A stretch of DNA of 15,216 nt. Source: Syntrophaceae bacterium UBA6078. GTDB taxonomy: Bacteria; Desulfobacterota; Syntrophia; Syntrophales; UBA2210. This document shows positions 5,910 to 14,706 of this stretch, piece by piece; the stretch's first letter is position 1; the number at the start of each line of letters is the position of its first letter. The translations under genes and the position numbers were made by a program. The DNA is taken from contig DIXO01000031.1 of the NCBI GenBank assembly GCA_002428735.1, positions 1 to 15,216 on the forward strand, written 5' to 3'. The notes below the pieces were generated by a model, which was not told the origin of the DNA, did not search any database, and saw only the letters and a program-made list of their open reading frames with translations.

Positions 5910-7309
5910 GACGCGGCCTCCTGAACCTCCTGCTGCGGCATGTAGTAACGCTGTATATCTTCCATGCGGACGCGGTACAGTTCCTCCTTCGGGAGGAGGG
6001 AAAGCATCTGCCACCCTAGGTCAAGGGTTTCGATGATCGAGCGGTTTTCCTCATCCCCCTGCCTGAGAAAACGTTCTTCGAAGGCGGTCCCGAACCGGAG
6101 GTATATCTTGTCCAGTTCGGAGAGTTCCTCCTCGCCCACGATGGCCGCCAACGCCCTGATCCGTTTGACCTTCGCGTAGGACGCGAAGAGCTGGGCCGCG
6201 TTCTGGGCGTGATCGCTTCGTGTCCGCCCCTCGCCGATACCATCCTTCATGAGGCGTGAAAGGGAAGGCAGGCCCGCAATGGGCGGGTAGATCCCCTTGT
6301 TGAAGAGTTCCCGCTCCAGGACGATCTGCCCCTCGGTGATGTATCCCGTCAGGTCCGGCACCGGGTGGGAGATATCGTCGCTCGGCATGGTGAGAATCGG
6401 GACCTGGGTAATGGAACCATTGATCCCTTTGAGCCTCCCGGCGCGCTCGTATATGGCCGCGAGGTCGCTGTAGAGATACCCGGGGTAACCCTTCCGGGAA
6501 GGAATCTCGCCCCGTGAACTGGACAGCTCGCGGAGGGATTCGCAGTAATTCGTCATGTCGGTCATGATGACAAGGACATGCATCCCCTCTTCAAAGGCGA
6601 GGTGCTCGGCCAGCGTCAGGGCGACGCGGGGGGTGATGAGGCGCTCGATGGAGGGGGCGTCGGCGAGGGAAAGGAAGATGGCGGAGTGGGTGAGAACGCC
6701 CGATTCTTCGAGAGAGTCGATGAAAAAGCGCGCCATGTCGAACTTCACCCCCATGGCGGCGAAGATGACGGTGAACTCTTCCTCGGCGTTCAGGATCCGG
6801 GCCTGCCGGGCGATCTGGGCCGCGATCAGATTATGGGGCATCCCGCTCCCGGAGAAGATGGGGAGCTTCTGCCCCCGGATCAGGGTATTCATGCCGTCGA
6901 TGGCGGAGATCCCGGTCTGGATGAAGTCCCGCGGATACTCACGGCTCCAGGGGTTGACCGGGAGGCCGTTCACGTTCATCAGATTGTCGGTGATCACCTG
7001 GGGAGCGCCGTCGATGGGCCGTCCCAGTCCGTCGAAGACCCGGCCGAGCATGTCCCGGTGCACGGGGATCTCAAGCGACCTTCCTACGAAGGTAACCCGC
7101 ACATCTTTGACGGAGAGCCCGCTTGTCCCCTCGAAAACCTGAACGATGGCGCGGTCCTCGTCCACCTCGAGGGTCTGTCCGATCCGCACCTCGGCTGATT
7201 TGTCGCGAATCTCCACGATCTCTCCGTATCCGACTCCCTTGACCCCCTCGACGAAGATCAGGGGGCCGGAGATCCCGGACAGGGTCGTGTACTCGATTTC
7301 AGCGGTCAT
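5897..7309 (-). CDS. atpB: V-type ATPase subunit B (non-catalytic nucleotide-binding subunit)
   Basis: A 470-residue B subunit, alternating with A in the head and forming part of each catalytic interface. The N-terminal beta-barrel (about 1-75) is followed by the nucleotide-fold domain. The P-loop is degenerate, SGSGMPHN at 153-160, as in all B subunits. The signature PSLSRLMKDGIGEGRTRSDH (348-367) is intact, including the arginine R352 that completes the neighbouring catalytic site. Only 3 bases separate it from the atpA stop, and it overlaps atpD by 13 bases. Nothing is unusual in length or motifs. Confidence 0.97.
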   Translation of the reverse strand: MTAEIEYTTLSGISGPLIFVEGVKGVGYGEIVEIRDKSAEVRIGQTLEVDEDRAIVQVFEGTSGLSVKDVRVTFVGRSLEIPVHRDMLGRVFDGLGRPIDGAPQVITDNLMNVNGLPVNPWSREYPRDFIQTGISAIDGMNTLIRGQKLPIFSGSGMPHNLIAAQIARQARILNAEEEFTVIFAAMGVKFDMARFFIDSLEESGVLTHSAIFLSLADAPSIERLITPRVALTLAEHLAFEEGMHVLVIMTDMTNYCESLRELSSSRGEIPSRKGYPGYLYSDLAAIYERAGRLKGINGSITQVPILTMPSDDISHPVPDLTGYITEGQIVLERELFNKGIYPPIAGLPSLSRLMKDGIGEGRTRSDHAQNAAQLFASYAKVKRIRALAAIVGEEELSELDKIYLRFGTAFEERFLRQGDEENRSIIETLDLGWQMLSLLPKEELYRVRMEDIQRYYMPQQEVQEAASCRL

Positions 7310-7312
7310 AGG

Positions 7313-9076
7313 CTACCCCTTTTGTATCTTTTCTTTCAGCGAAGCAAGCCCCGCGGCGAGCCGCTTCCGGTAATCATCGATCCGTTCGAGCTCGTTGTTC
7401 GGAACCTCCGACTTGAGCCGCACCATCTCCGATACCACCTCCAGGGCGGAAATCTCCTTGACGGTCGCGCCGCACCGCACCAGATCTTCACCCGTTGTGT
7501 GCAGGTCCAGGATGGCCTTGAGAAGCTTGAGCTGCTTCTCCGGGGGACAGTACTTGTCCACCGGATCGAAGGAGTTCTGCTGGAGGAAGGCGTTCTTGAT
7601 CATGTCCGCCACGAAGAGGGTGAACTGCTGGGCCGGGGGCATGGCGTCGCTCCCGACGAGCTTCACCACCTGCTGGAGACGGTTGTCTTCGAGAAGGATC
7701 GCCATAACCTGCGCCCTGATCGTGAGCCAATCGGCGTCCAGATCCTTCCACCACCCCTCGATGTCATGGAGGTATTCGGTGTAGCTGTCGATCCAGCTGA
7801 TGGACGGATAGTGGCGCGCGTCGGCCAGGATCTTGTCCAGGGCCCAGAAGCACCGCACGAAGCGCGAGGTGTGCTGGGTGACGGGCTCCGAGAAATCTCC
7901 CCCGGGAGGCGAAACCGCCCCGATGATGCTGATATCGCCGTCAACCCCGGAGAGGGTTTCCACCAGCCCCGCCCGTTCGTAAAATTCGGCGAGCCGGGTC
8001 GCGAGATACGGAGGGAACCCTTCCTCGGCGGGCATGTCCCCGAGCCTGCTGGCGAGTTCCCGCAGGGCCTCCGCCCACCGGGAGGTGGAATCGGCCATCA
8101 CCGCCACGCTGTACCCCATGTCGCGGTAGTATTCGGCGATGGTCACCCCGGTGTAGATGCTCACCTCGCGGGCGGGAACCGGCATATTCGAGGTGTTGGC
8201 GATCATGACCGTCCGCTCGATGAGGGGGCGGCCGTTCCGCTCGTCGATCAGTTTCGGGAATTCCGTCAGAACGTCGGTCATCTCATTACCGCGCTCCCCG
8301 CAGCCGATATAGACGATGATGTCGGCGTTGCACCACTTCGCCAGGGCATGCTGGGTCATCGTCTTCCCCGTCCCGAACCCGCCGGGGATGGTTGCCGTCC
8401 CTCCCCGGGCGATGGGGAAAAAGGTGTCGATGACGCGCTGCCCCGTCATCAGGGGGATAAAGGGCTTTTTTTTGCTCCTGCTCGGCCTGGGCTTGCGCAC
8501 CGGCCAGTAGGCGGCCAGTTTCCCTTGGTAGGGGGCGGCGCCGTTCTCGATGGTGTACAGATCGTCCTCGATCGTATACCGGCCGGCAGCGCCGATGGAG
8601 GTCAATCTGCCGGAAAGGCCGGGAGGAACGAGGACCTTGTGCATGACGAGGGGGCTCTCCGGGATCTCTCCCAGGATGTCTCCTTCATTCACTTCGGCCC
8701 CGGCCTCGATCAAGGGGGTGAACTCCCATTTTTTCTCCGTATCGAGTGGGCTGAGTTTGATCCCCTTTTTGATATAGTGGCCGCACGCCTCGGAGATACC
8801 GACGAGAGGGCGCTGTATCCCGTCATAGATATTCGCGATGAGACCGGGACCCAGGAGGACCGAGAGCGGCCTGCAGGAGGAGGTTACCTCGTCTCCGGGC
8901 CTGAGGCCCGTGTTGTCCTCGTACACCTGTATGACGGTGATCTCCCCCACCAGGCGGATCACCTCGCCGATCAGCCGGTCCCTCCCGACCTCGGCGATGT
9001 CGAACATCCCTATTCCCCTGAGGCCCGCCGCCTTGACGATCGGTCCGTTAACCGATACCACCCTTCCTGTCAGCAT
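7313..9076 (-). CDS. atpA: V-type ATPase subunit A (catalytic)
   Basis: The catalytic subunit, 587 residues, close to the family norm. The Walker A motif is GGFGTGKT (232-239); many V/A-type A subunits have GPFGSGKT, so the second and fifth positions differ. The catalytic glutamate is E261 in GCGERGNEM. Other hallmarks are SNMPVPAREVSIYTG (296-310), ADSTSRW (328-334) and SPPGGDFSEPVTQ (389-401). The V/A-specific non-homologous insert (about 110-190) is present. The ATG at 9076 gives the standard N-terminus MLTGRVVSVNGPIVKA; a GTG at 9085 would add three residues and is equally near a weak AGGA site. It precedes atpB by 3 bases and follows atpE by 23. Confidence 0.97.
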   Translation of the reverse strand: MLTGRVVSVNGPIVKAAGLRGIGMFDIAEVGRDRLIGEVIRLVGEITVIQVYEDNTGLRPGDEVTSSCRPLSVLLGPGLIANIYDGIQRPLVGISEACGHYIKKGIKLSPLDTEKKWEFTPLIEAGAEVNEGDILGEIPESPLVMHKVLVPPGLSGRLTSIGAAGRYTIEDDLYTIENGAAPYQGKLAAYWPVRKPRPSRSKKKPFIPLMTGQRVIDTFFPIARGGTATIPGGFGTGKTMTQHALAKWCNADIIVYIGCGERGNEMTDVLTEFPKLIDERNGRPLIERTVMIANTSNMPVPAREVSIYTGVTIAEYYRDMGYSVAVMADSTSRWAEALRELASRLGDMPAEEGFPPYLATRLAEFYERAGLVETLSGVDGDISIIGAVSPPGGDFSEPVTQHTSRFVRCFWALDKILADARHYPSISWIDSYTEYLHDIEGWWKDLDADWLTIRAQVMAILLEDNRLQQVVKLVGSDAMPPAQQFTLFVADMIKNAFLQQNSFDPVDKYCPPEKQLKLLKAILDLHTTGEDLVRCGATVKEISALEVVSEMVRLKSEVPNNELERIDDYRKRLAAGLASLKEKIQKG

Positions 9077-9099
9077 GTCATCCACGTTCCTGCCCCCGT

Positions 9100-9699
9100 T
9101 TAGAAAGAAAAGCCCTTTCCCCCCAGGATCTTCGTGACTTCCCGGCGGATGGTCGCGGATCTCCGATAGTGGATCCGTTCTATGGCGCTGTTGAAGATGC
9201 GTCCCGCCGACTCGTCCCGTATCACACAGCCGCCCCATCGGATCGCGGGGTCTTGGCGCACGATGGCATCGGGCCGTCCCGAATCTTTCGCGGCCGCCAC
9301 AATCTCCTGTTCGAGAACGAGGTCCTCCCTTCCCAGCAGCACCTCCATCCCGGTTTGTATCTCACCGGCGGCATGGCGCACCCGATCCAGAAGAAAAGCC
9401 TTATACCGGGGATCGTCCCTCATGACCCCCACCGCCTCCTCCACCATGCGGCCGATGAAGTCCTCAAGGCCGCGCAATTTGAGCTTGCGCCGTTCGAGGA
9501 GACCTTTGCTCTCCAGCCGGGAGCGTTCCTGCTCGATCTTCGCGCCGGTTTCAGCTTCTAGCTTCTTTTTGAAGGCCTCGATCTCGGCGGCGCATGCCGC
9601 GTCCAATGCTTCAATCTCGGCGGTCTCTTTCTCCCGGATGGCGCGCACTGCCTCCTCGGATTCCTTCCTGATGGATTCTTCCAGTGATGGCTGCTCCAT
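9100..9699 (-). CDS. atpE: V-type ATPase subunit E (peripheral stalk)
   Basis: A 199-residue protein. Residues 1-95 are a highly charged helix rich in Glu, Lys and Ala, expected to pair with subunit G/H as the peripheral stalk coiled coil. The remaining C-terminal globular domain would clamp the top of the A/B head. Length and design match subunit E, although sequence identity in this family is low and the position between F and A helps the assignment. The start at 9699 (MEQPSLEESIRKESEE) follows AGGAAAGGAT. The longer upstream frame would overlap atpF and reads as a shadow, so it is rejected. Confidence 0.9.
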   Translation of the reverse strand: MEQPSLEESIRKESEEAVRAIREKETAEIEALDAACAAEIEAFKKKLEAETGAKIEQERSRLESKGLLERRKLKLRGLEDFIGRMVEEAVGVMRDDPRYKAFLLDRVRHAAGEIQTGMEVLLGREDLVLEQEIVAAAKDSGRPDAIVRQDPAIRWGGCVIRDESAGRIFNSAIERIHYRRSATIRREVTKILGGKGFSF

Positions 9700-9712
9700 G
9701 ATAGATCCTTTC

Positions 9713-10024
9713 CTACGAGTCAAGGGAGATGCCGAGGGCCTCGGCGATGTATCCCACGACGGACTTGCGGAAACCCTCCGTCTCGTCGATGCCGGGTATC
9801 TCGATGACCACGGGTCCATCCACGGCGAGGTTCACCTCGGTTATTCGCTCCTGGAGATCCCCGGCAAGGTCGCTCGTCATCATGACGATCCCCGCCTCTT
9901 TCTTTTTAATGACCTCTTCAAAGCGCGATGGTGCGGTGTCTCTGTCGGCGATCACTCCCCCAACCCCCGAGAGGCGCAAGGCGCTCACCGTGTCCATATC
10001 GCCTATGACGTATATCTCTTTCAT
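9713..10024 (-). CDS. atpF: V-type ATPase subunit F (central shaft)
   Basis: A 103-residue Rossmann-like subunit that binds subunit D at the shaft and helps couple rotation to catalysis. The N-terminus MKEIYVIGDMDTVSALRLSG is the family hallmark, followed by GIVMMTSDLA (45-54) and PVVIEIPG. The gene starts 1 base after the proteolipid stop with only a weak ribosome site, so it is probably translated by coupling. Length is normal. Confidence 0.94.
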   Translation of the reverse strand: MKEIYVIGDMDTVSALRLSGVGGVIADRDTAPSRFEEVIKKKEAGIVMMTSDLAGDLQERITEVNLAVDGPVVIEIPGIDETEGFRKSVVGYIAEALGISLDS

Positions 10025-10025
10025 G

Positions 10026-10364
10026 TTACAACTTGTTCAGGATCATGATCGCTATAATCAGGCCGTAAATGGCGATCCCCTCCGCCAGACCGAGAAAGAT
10101 CAGGACCCGTCCCGTGAGTTCCGCCTTCTCGCTCATGGCCCCGATCCCCGCGGAACCGATCCGGGCAACGGCAATACCGCTCCCGATGCAGGCCAGCCCC
10201 ACGGCCAGCGAAGCGGCTATGTACGCGAGCCCCATCCATTTTTCTTCCATCCCGCCGGCGGCTACTTCCGACGCGGCCGCGAATACCGCATCGGGAAAAA
10301 GAAAGAGTAAGCCCGCGATGAACCCTACCACCAGAGAAACGACAGCGTTCTTGTTTCTGGTCAT
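10026..10364 (-). CDS. atpK: V-type ATPase proteolipid subunit K (rotor ring)
   Basis: A 112-residue proteolipid. Residues 1-30 form a signal-like hydrophobic helix ending in FPDAVFAAASE, as in the Thermus proteolipid. The mature part has one hairpin of two helices (about 44-68 and 83-110). The ion-binding carboxylate lies in LAEGIAIYGLIIAIMIL. The helix-1 position that carries Gln in many sodium rings is Val (GSGIAVARIG), and Gly rather than Thr or Ser follows the carboxylate. This argues for protons rather than sodium, as an inference. The ATG at 10364 follows GGAGGTG, one base after the subunit I stop. Being a single hairpin, the ring should carry one carboxylate per protomer. Confidence 0.94.
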   Translation of the reverse strand: MTRNKNAVVSLVVGFIAGLLFLFPDAVFAAASEVAAGGMEEKWMGLAYIAASLAVGLACIGSGIAVARIGSAGIGAMSEKAELTGRVLIFLGLAEGIAIYGLIIAIMILNKL

Positions 10365-10365
10365 C

Positions 10366-12258
10366 CTACACCTCCGAAATTCTTTCCTTAAGTGTGAAGG
10401 GGGCAAAGCCCACTCCGTCTCCTCTGAAAAACTTGCTGAAGAACTCATAATATTCGAGACGCATCGACTGGATCATGCAGATGAGTCCCTCGAAACCGGT
10501 GATAAAGATGTTCCCGGCGATGATGACGGCAATAGCGCCGGGTGAGCGGATGGCCGGATCGACCATGCCGGCAAGGGTATAGGTCACAATGCTGAGCCCC
10601 GCGTGAGACAGGGCGAACGCCCCTACCCTGATGAAAGAGATGGTGTTTGCCAGCATGCTCAGGCCGATTTCCAGGATCTCCACGCAGGTTTCGATGATGT
10701 ATTCAACCACGCTGTGAGGCCGGGGGCTCTGAAAGAGGATGGGTCCGAGTACCCCCCGGAGGGAGAAGATGAGCAGGGGCAGGATAATGAATAGTCCAAT
10801 CATCCACGGAGCGGCCCCTTCGCCTGTAACGCTGTACCTCACGGCAAGGAGAATGATGGCGGCGTAAAGGACCAGGATGGCAAGCCCGTGCTTTTCGAGA
10901 AATGCCTCGGCATAATCACCGCCGGCAATGTTGTTGATGACATTGACAAGGAAGCCGATACCGATAAAGAGGGCCCCCATCAAGATGGTTATGGAAAAAA
11001 GGCTCATGATATTCTCGGTTGGATGGAAGAGAAGCGCGGGGATGAGGTGCTCATTCGAGAAGATACTGCCGTAGAGTATCCCGCAGAAAGCGGCCGAGAG
11101 ACCGCACGCGAACAGAATACCTCCGGCCTGATACAGGGTCGATTCGAGGTCGCCTCTCTTCTTCGCGATTCTTCTCATGATCAGCCCGCCCATGGCAATC
11201 ACGAGACCCTGGCCGAGATCACCGAACATGAGACCGAACATGATGACAAACGTGACGGCCGTGAGCGGCGTGGGATCTATCTCTTTGTTTCCCGGAACGC
11301 CCATCGTCTTCACGAGCAGCTCGAAGGGCTTCAGGAGCCTGCTGTTCGTCAGCCTGACGGGAGCCCCGGGGTCCCTCCGGTCGGACAGGACGGCGATGAA
11401 CCGGTCTTTGCATATTCGCCGGAGGATACCGAAGAGCTGCTCCCGATCCTTCTCGTCCATCCACCCCGTAATGAAAAGGACTTTCGACGAAAAGAATGAC
11501 ATCTTCATGGCCGCGAAGATATCGCCGTATTCCCGGTAGGCGCCGTACATCTCCGCCAGGGTTTCCCCCGCCCTGTCGCGCACCGTGTCCATATACCGAT
11601 CGAGGGTCGCACGCCGGGTCGTGAGGGTCTCCACGCGGCGCTTCAAGACATCGGAAGAGGCGTCCCCGATCTCGCCGGAGTGGTCCGTGAATCCATATTT
11701 CTTGAGAAATGTCAGCAGATCCGGCAGGTCCGGCGGAAGAGCGACGCCGCAGACATAATTACCGGCGCTGGATATCTCAAATCGCCTTTGATCAGGGAAG
11801 ACCCAGTCGGTGTTCTCGACGGTTCCGAAGACGATTCGCACCAGCCGCGCCCGGTGAAAGGCCGCGGGATCGATCCCCATCCGGTCCAGCGCCTCACGGT
11901 ACGCGATACTCCGGGTCGCTCTCTCCAGGGCCTCAGAGATGCGGGAGCGGAGCCGCGCCACGCGATCTATGGCGTCCCGTGTCTGAGAGACGAAGGACCA
12001 ATCCTCCGCGATGTCAACCCGTCTGCCGCTCGTCTCTCCGGGTTGAACATGGAGGGCGCGAAGGGCGGAATCGATCCCCAGAAAAATCTCCCGTATCCGC
12101 GCCTCTTCCTCCCGCACTTCCACGGGCATCATGGTCTCTCCGCCCTGGGGCGGTGAAAGATGGATGATTCCCGCCCGGCCGAGCGCCGAGTAGACCGTGC
12201 GATAGAACCTTTTCTCGACGGCTATGGAGACCCTTCGGATATCAGACTTCATGAACAT
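10366..12258 (-). CDS. atpI: V-type ATPase subunit I (membrane stator, a-type)
   Basis: About 630 residues. The N-terminal soluble half (to about 330) has coiled-coil segments (95-120, 205-240) and should contact the peripheral stalks. The C-terminal half carries about seven or eight membrane helices beginning near LTAVTFVIMFGLMFGD. The essential stator arginine is in NTISFIRVGAFALSHAGL (about R544), facing the proteolipid carboxylate. The start is uncertain: GTG 12270, ATG 12264, ATG 12258 and ATG 12252 are all in frame. GGGTGAG is best spaced for 12258, which I chose. The gene overlaps or abuts the atpC stop (12267-12269). Length is in the family range. Confidence 0.94.
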   Translation of the reverse strand: MFMKSDIRRVSIAVEKRFYRTVYSALGRAGIIHLSPPQGGETMMPVEVREEEARIREIFLGIDSALRALHVQPGETSGRRVDIAEDWSFVSQTRDAIDRVARLRSRISEALERATRSIAYREALDRMGIDPAAFHRARLVRIVFGTVENTDWVFPDQRRFEISSAGNYVCGVALPPDLPDLLTFLKKYGFTDHSGEIGDASSDVLKRRVETLTTRRATLDRYMDTVRDRAGETLAEMYGAYREYGDIFAAMKMSFFSSKVLFITGWMDEKDREQLFGILRRICKDRFIAVLSDRRDPGAPVRLTNSRLLKPFELLVKTMGVPGNKEIDPTPLTAVTFVIMFGLMFGDLGQGLVIAMGGLIMRRIAKKRGDLESTLYQAGGILFACGLSAAFCGILYGSIFSNEHLIPALLFHPTENIMSLFSITILMGALFIGIGFLVNVINNIAGGDYAEAFLEKHGLAILVLYAAIILLAVRYSVTGEGAAPWMIGLFIILPLLIFSLRGVLGPILFQSPRPHSVVEYIIETCVEILEIGLSMLANTISFIRVGAFALSHAGLSIVTYTLAGMVDPAIRSPGAIAVIIAGNIFITGFEGLICMIQSMRLEYYEFFSKFFRGDGVGFAPFTLKERISEV

Positions 12259-12266
12259 AGGCATTC

Positions 12267-13217
12267 TCACCCATAGCTGATTATCTTCCGGAGTATCTCA
12301 TCGTGGGGCAGACCGAATCTGACCCCCTCCACGACACGAAACAGGTTTCGTATCTGACATGCCAGGAGCCACAGATAGGCCGCCACGCAATATATGGAGT
12401 GAAAATCCCGGTGGAACATGGAAGAGGCCCATCCGTAATAATAATCGTCCAGATAGGACTCCACGTCGGCGGGATCCGGGGTCGATTCACCCCCCTTTCC
12501 CCACTCTTCAAGACGCCTGCTGAGAAGCTCTTCCACTGTCTTGAGTTGCGGCCATGCGATTCCTCCGAAGAGGGCGCTTATTTCATCCCGGTAGACTTCC
12601 GTCCTCTCATAACTCCAGCCGTAGCTTACGCTGAGCCTCCACTGCCGAACCACGGTGAGAACGGCGACACGCCGGAGCACAAAGTCCTGCAATATCTTTC
12701 CGTCGTCGGGGAGAAGGGATGCCGAAGCGGCATAGAGATTTCTGAGAGCGCAGACATCCAGGCGGGTTTCAAGGGATTCGTAAATCTCTTCACCCTCGAA
12801 GATCCCCTCCAGATAGGTGCCTGACAGTTCGGCTCGTACATCATTCAGCGACACGTCACGGGTGAGAAAATCCTTATCGATGGCGGCGAAGGGACCGATA
12901 TCGTACCAGAGTTCGAAGCTCCGCATCCCGAAGACCTTCGACAGGATACCCTTCACGTTTTCCGCCTCGTAGAGGCAGAGAAAGGCGATAAAAAGGGGGG
13001 CGTACCGCTGGATTGCCTCGGCAATGGTCATGACGGCAGCGATCTGTTCACTGAAAATCGCCTCTTGTGCCTTGATCATGCCGGGGGGACCGGAAGCTGT
13101 ATCATACGCGGATTCTTGGCGGCTTATCACCGCGGCATACTCATTCGGCGGAATGAGACGACTTCTCATCGCATGGATCCTGGCATGGAGATTGGCCGTA
13201 TCAGCGTAATATTTCAT
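12267..13217 (-). CDS. atpC: V-type ATPase subunit C (rotor adaptor, AC39/d family)
   Basis: A 316-residue, helix-rich protein that should cap the proteolipid ring and dock the D/F shaft. The N-terminus (YYADTANLHARIHAMRSRLI), the GMRSFELWYDIGPFAAIDKD region and the LPHDEILRKII end match the AC39-like family pattern of repeated helical bundles. Sequence conservation is low in this family, so position between G/H and I contributes to the call. The gene starts 6 bases after the preceding stop with a weak ribosome site, so coupling is likely. Confidence 0.85.
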   Translation of the reverse strand: MKYYADTANLHARIHAMRSRLIPPNEYAAVISRQESAYDTASGPPGMIKAQEAIFSEQIAAVMTIAEAIQRYAPLFIAFLCLYEAENVKGILSKVFGMRSFELWYDIGPFAAIDKDFLTRDVSLNDVRAELSGTYLEGIFEGEEIYESLETRLDVCALRNLYAASASLLPDDGKILQDFVLRRVAVLTVVRQWRLSVSYGWSYERTEVYRDEISALFGGIAWPQLKTVEELLSRRLEEWGKGGESTPDPADVESYLDDYYYGWASSMFHRDFHSIYCVAAYLWLLACQIRNLFRVVEGVRFGLPHDEILRKIISYG

Positions 13218-13223
13218 ACTTAC

Positions 13224-13532
13224 TCAACTTTCCAACAGTATTGAAACGATAGTCTCCCCTATCTCCCCAGTCAATGTCAGGTCTTGCTGCAATCGTTCCA
13301 TCTCTTCCTCGGCTGCTCGGAATTCGACCTCTATCTCTCGTTTCGCCCCTTCTATCGCTTGAGCCAGCCGTTTATTGTTTTCACGGATGATCCGGGCATA
13401 TTCCCCGGTCTTCCTCTCTTCGACGGTTTTCCGGTGCGCTTCTATATTCCGGCGGGACTCCTGCTCGGTCTGTTCGACCGCATCGGCGCATTGTTTCTCG
13501 ATTTCCATGATGCGGCTGATGATCTCTTCCAT
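13224..13532 (-). CDS. V-type ATPase subunit G/H (peripheral stalk coiled coil)
   Basis: A 102-residue protein that is nearly all charged helix (MEEIISRIMEIEKQCADAVE onward, rich in Glu, Lys and Arg with heptad-like spacing), ending in a short hydrophobic TIVSILLES. It fits subunit G (called H in archaeal systems), which pairs with subunit E to form the stator stalk. The start is supported by AAGGGGGAA 5 bases upstream. It is the first ATPase gene; the stress-protein gene ends 65 bases upstream and no clear promoter lies in the gap. Confidence 0.85.
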   Translation of the reverse strand: MEEIISRIMEIEKQCADAVEQTEQESRRNIEAHRKTVEERKTGEYARIIRENNKRLAQAIEGAKREIEVEFRAAEEEMERLQQDLTLTGEIGETIVSILLES

Positions 13533-13576
13533 GCCGGTTCCCCCTTGCTGATCAACTCCCTTTTGTAACGCACTTT

Positions 13577-13591
13577 CCGGACGACGTCCGG
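13577..13591. repeat. Perfect inverted repeat between stress-protein and ATPase genes
   Basis: CCGGAC and GTCCGG arms of 6 bases flank a 3-base loop. On the transcribed strand it is followed by AAAG, not a T-run, so it is not a standard terminator. It could be an mRNA processing or stability hairpin separating expression of the stress protein from the ATPase, or a regulator site. Confidence 0.4.
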
Positions 13592-13597
13592 TTTCCC

Positions 13598-14530
13598 TTA
13601 CAATCGCATGAGGGCTTCAAAAAGCCCCATATCCTTTTTATCCTTCTTCTTGAAAGAGAGGAGCGGCACCTTCGTTGTCCTGATAAGATGTTCGCTCACA
13701 CTGTCCAGCAGAAACCGTGCAGTCGCCTTTTTGCTCCTCGATCCGATAACAACGAAGTCAATCCCGTGCTCATCCACTGTTTCCGCAATCGTTTTGTATG
13801 GTTTTCTGTCCATTCTTACTATAAGCGGATTCAGATAGATCCCCTTGAAATCGATTGTTCCTCGAAACTCCTCGCACTTCTTTTCCGCGTTCTTCTGCAT
13901 GGTTTCGGCAAATTCGTCGTAGGTCTTGCCTCGCTTGTAATAACCCAGAGGAACATCGTAGACATGCACGCAGTAAATACTCGGTATCTCATGGGCAACG
14001 GCGAAATCGACGGCCAGCCTCATGGCCTCTGCCGCGTTCTCTGAAAAATCAACGGGGACAAGTATCCGTATTTCTTCGGGCTGATTTGTACGGGGCTGGG
14101 CTTCCCGCGGGACATACAGGATCGAGCAGCCGGCCTTCCGGGCGATCCTCACGGGGATAGTTCCTTCTTCGCTTAACTCACTGCTGATTCTGCCGAGAAC
14201 CAATAAATCAACATCATCCTCCTGGAGTCTCCTAAGAACGTCTATGACCACCAGCGGTGATTCAATGCTGACTTGATACTCGATCCGCGTCTTCGAAGGA
14301 CCGTCATAGTACTTTTCGATCAGCTCCTTCATCCGCCCTTTCGTTCTTTCTTGAATCAACGAAAGGGCGCTCGCGTCGAGGAGTGTCGGCGCTTGTTCAC
14401 GACTGATAATATGAGAAAAGATGATCTTTTCCGATAAATTCAACCAGCTGACGAGGCCCGCGTAGCGAATCTTGGTCTTGTCCTCTTCCTCCAGTGCAAG
14501 CCCCACTTTGATATTTCTGAACCGGTACAT
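13598..14530 (-). CDS. Tandem-domain universal stress protein
   Basis: A 310-residue cytosolic protein with two UspA-like domains (about 1-132 and 144-292) and a short basic tail. The second domain begins with IRILVPVDFSENAAEAMRLA (144-163). The ATP-binding loop of family members, GxxGx9G(S/T), is degraded: the second domain reads VIGSRSKKATARFLLDSVSE, with Ser and Asp where the later glycines would be, and the first domain is also non-canonical. It may therefore not bind ATP. The ATG at 14530 follows GGAGGTG; a TTG at 14551 would add seven residues but lacks a ribosome site. It lies 65 bases upstream of the ATPase operon on the same strand and may be its first transcribed neighbour. Confidence 0.92.
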   Translation of the reverse strand: MYRFRNIKVGLALEEEDKTKIRYAGLVSWLNLSEKIIFSHIISREQAPTLLDASALSLIQERTKGRMKELIEKYYDGPSKTRIEYQVSIESPLVVIDVLRRLQEDDVDLLVLGRISSELSEEGTIPVRIARKAGCSILYVPREAQPRTNQPEEIRILVPVDFSENAAEAMRLAVDFAVAHEIPSIYCVHVYDVPLGYYKRGKTYDEFAETMQKNAEKKCEEFRGTIDFKGIYLNPLIVRMDRKPYKTIAETVDEHGIDFVVIGSRSKKATARFLLDSVSEHLIRTTKVPLLSFKKKDKKDMGLFEALMRL

Positions 14531-14706
14531 GGCCACCTCCTCTGTTTTCAATGGCAGTCATGTTGCTTTGATGGTATGGCACAGATCCGCATTGATATCG
14601 TCCCCCCAGACTGAAGGACAACACCCCTCAAACATACCCGCTGCGCGAGTCATGCACACGGCGAAAGATGGAATATGCGATGTTCGCTGATACGGGTGAA
14701 TTAGTG

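Noticed and set aside
7322..9103. 593-residue open frame on the plus strand opposite atpA
   Set aside because: It is an exact antisense shadow of a strongly conserved gene, with proline, glycine and histidine-rich composition and no ribosome site. GC-rich codon bias creates it.
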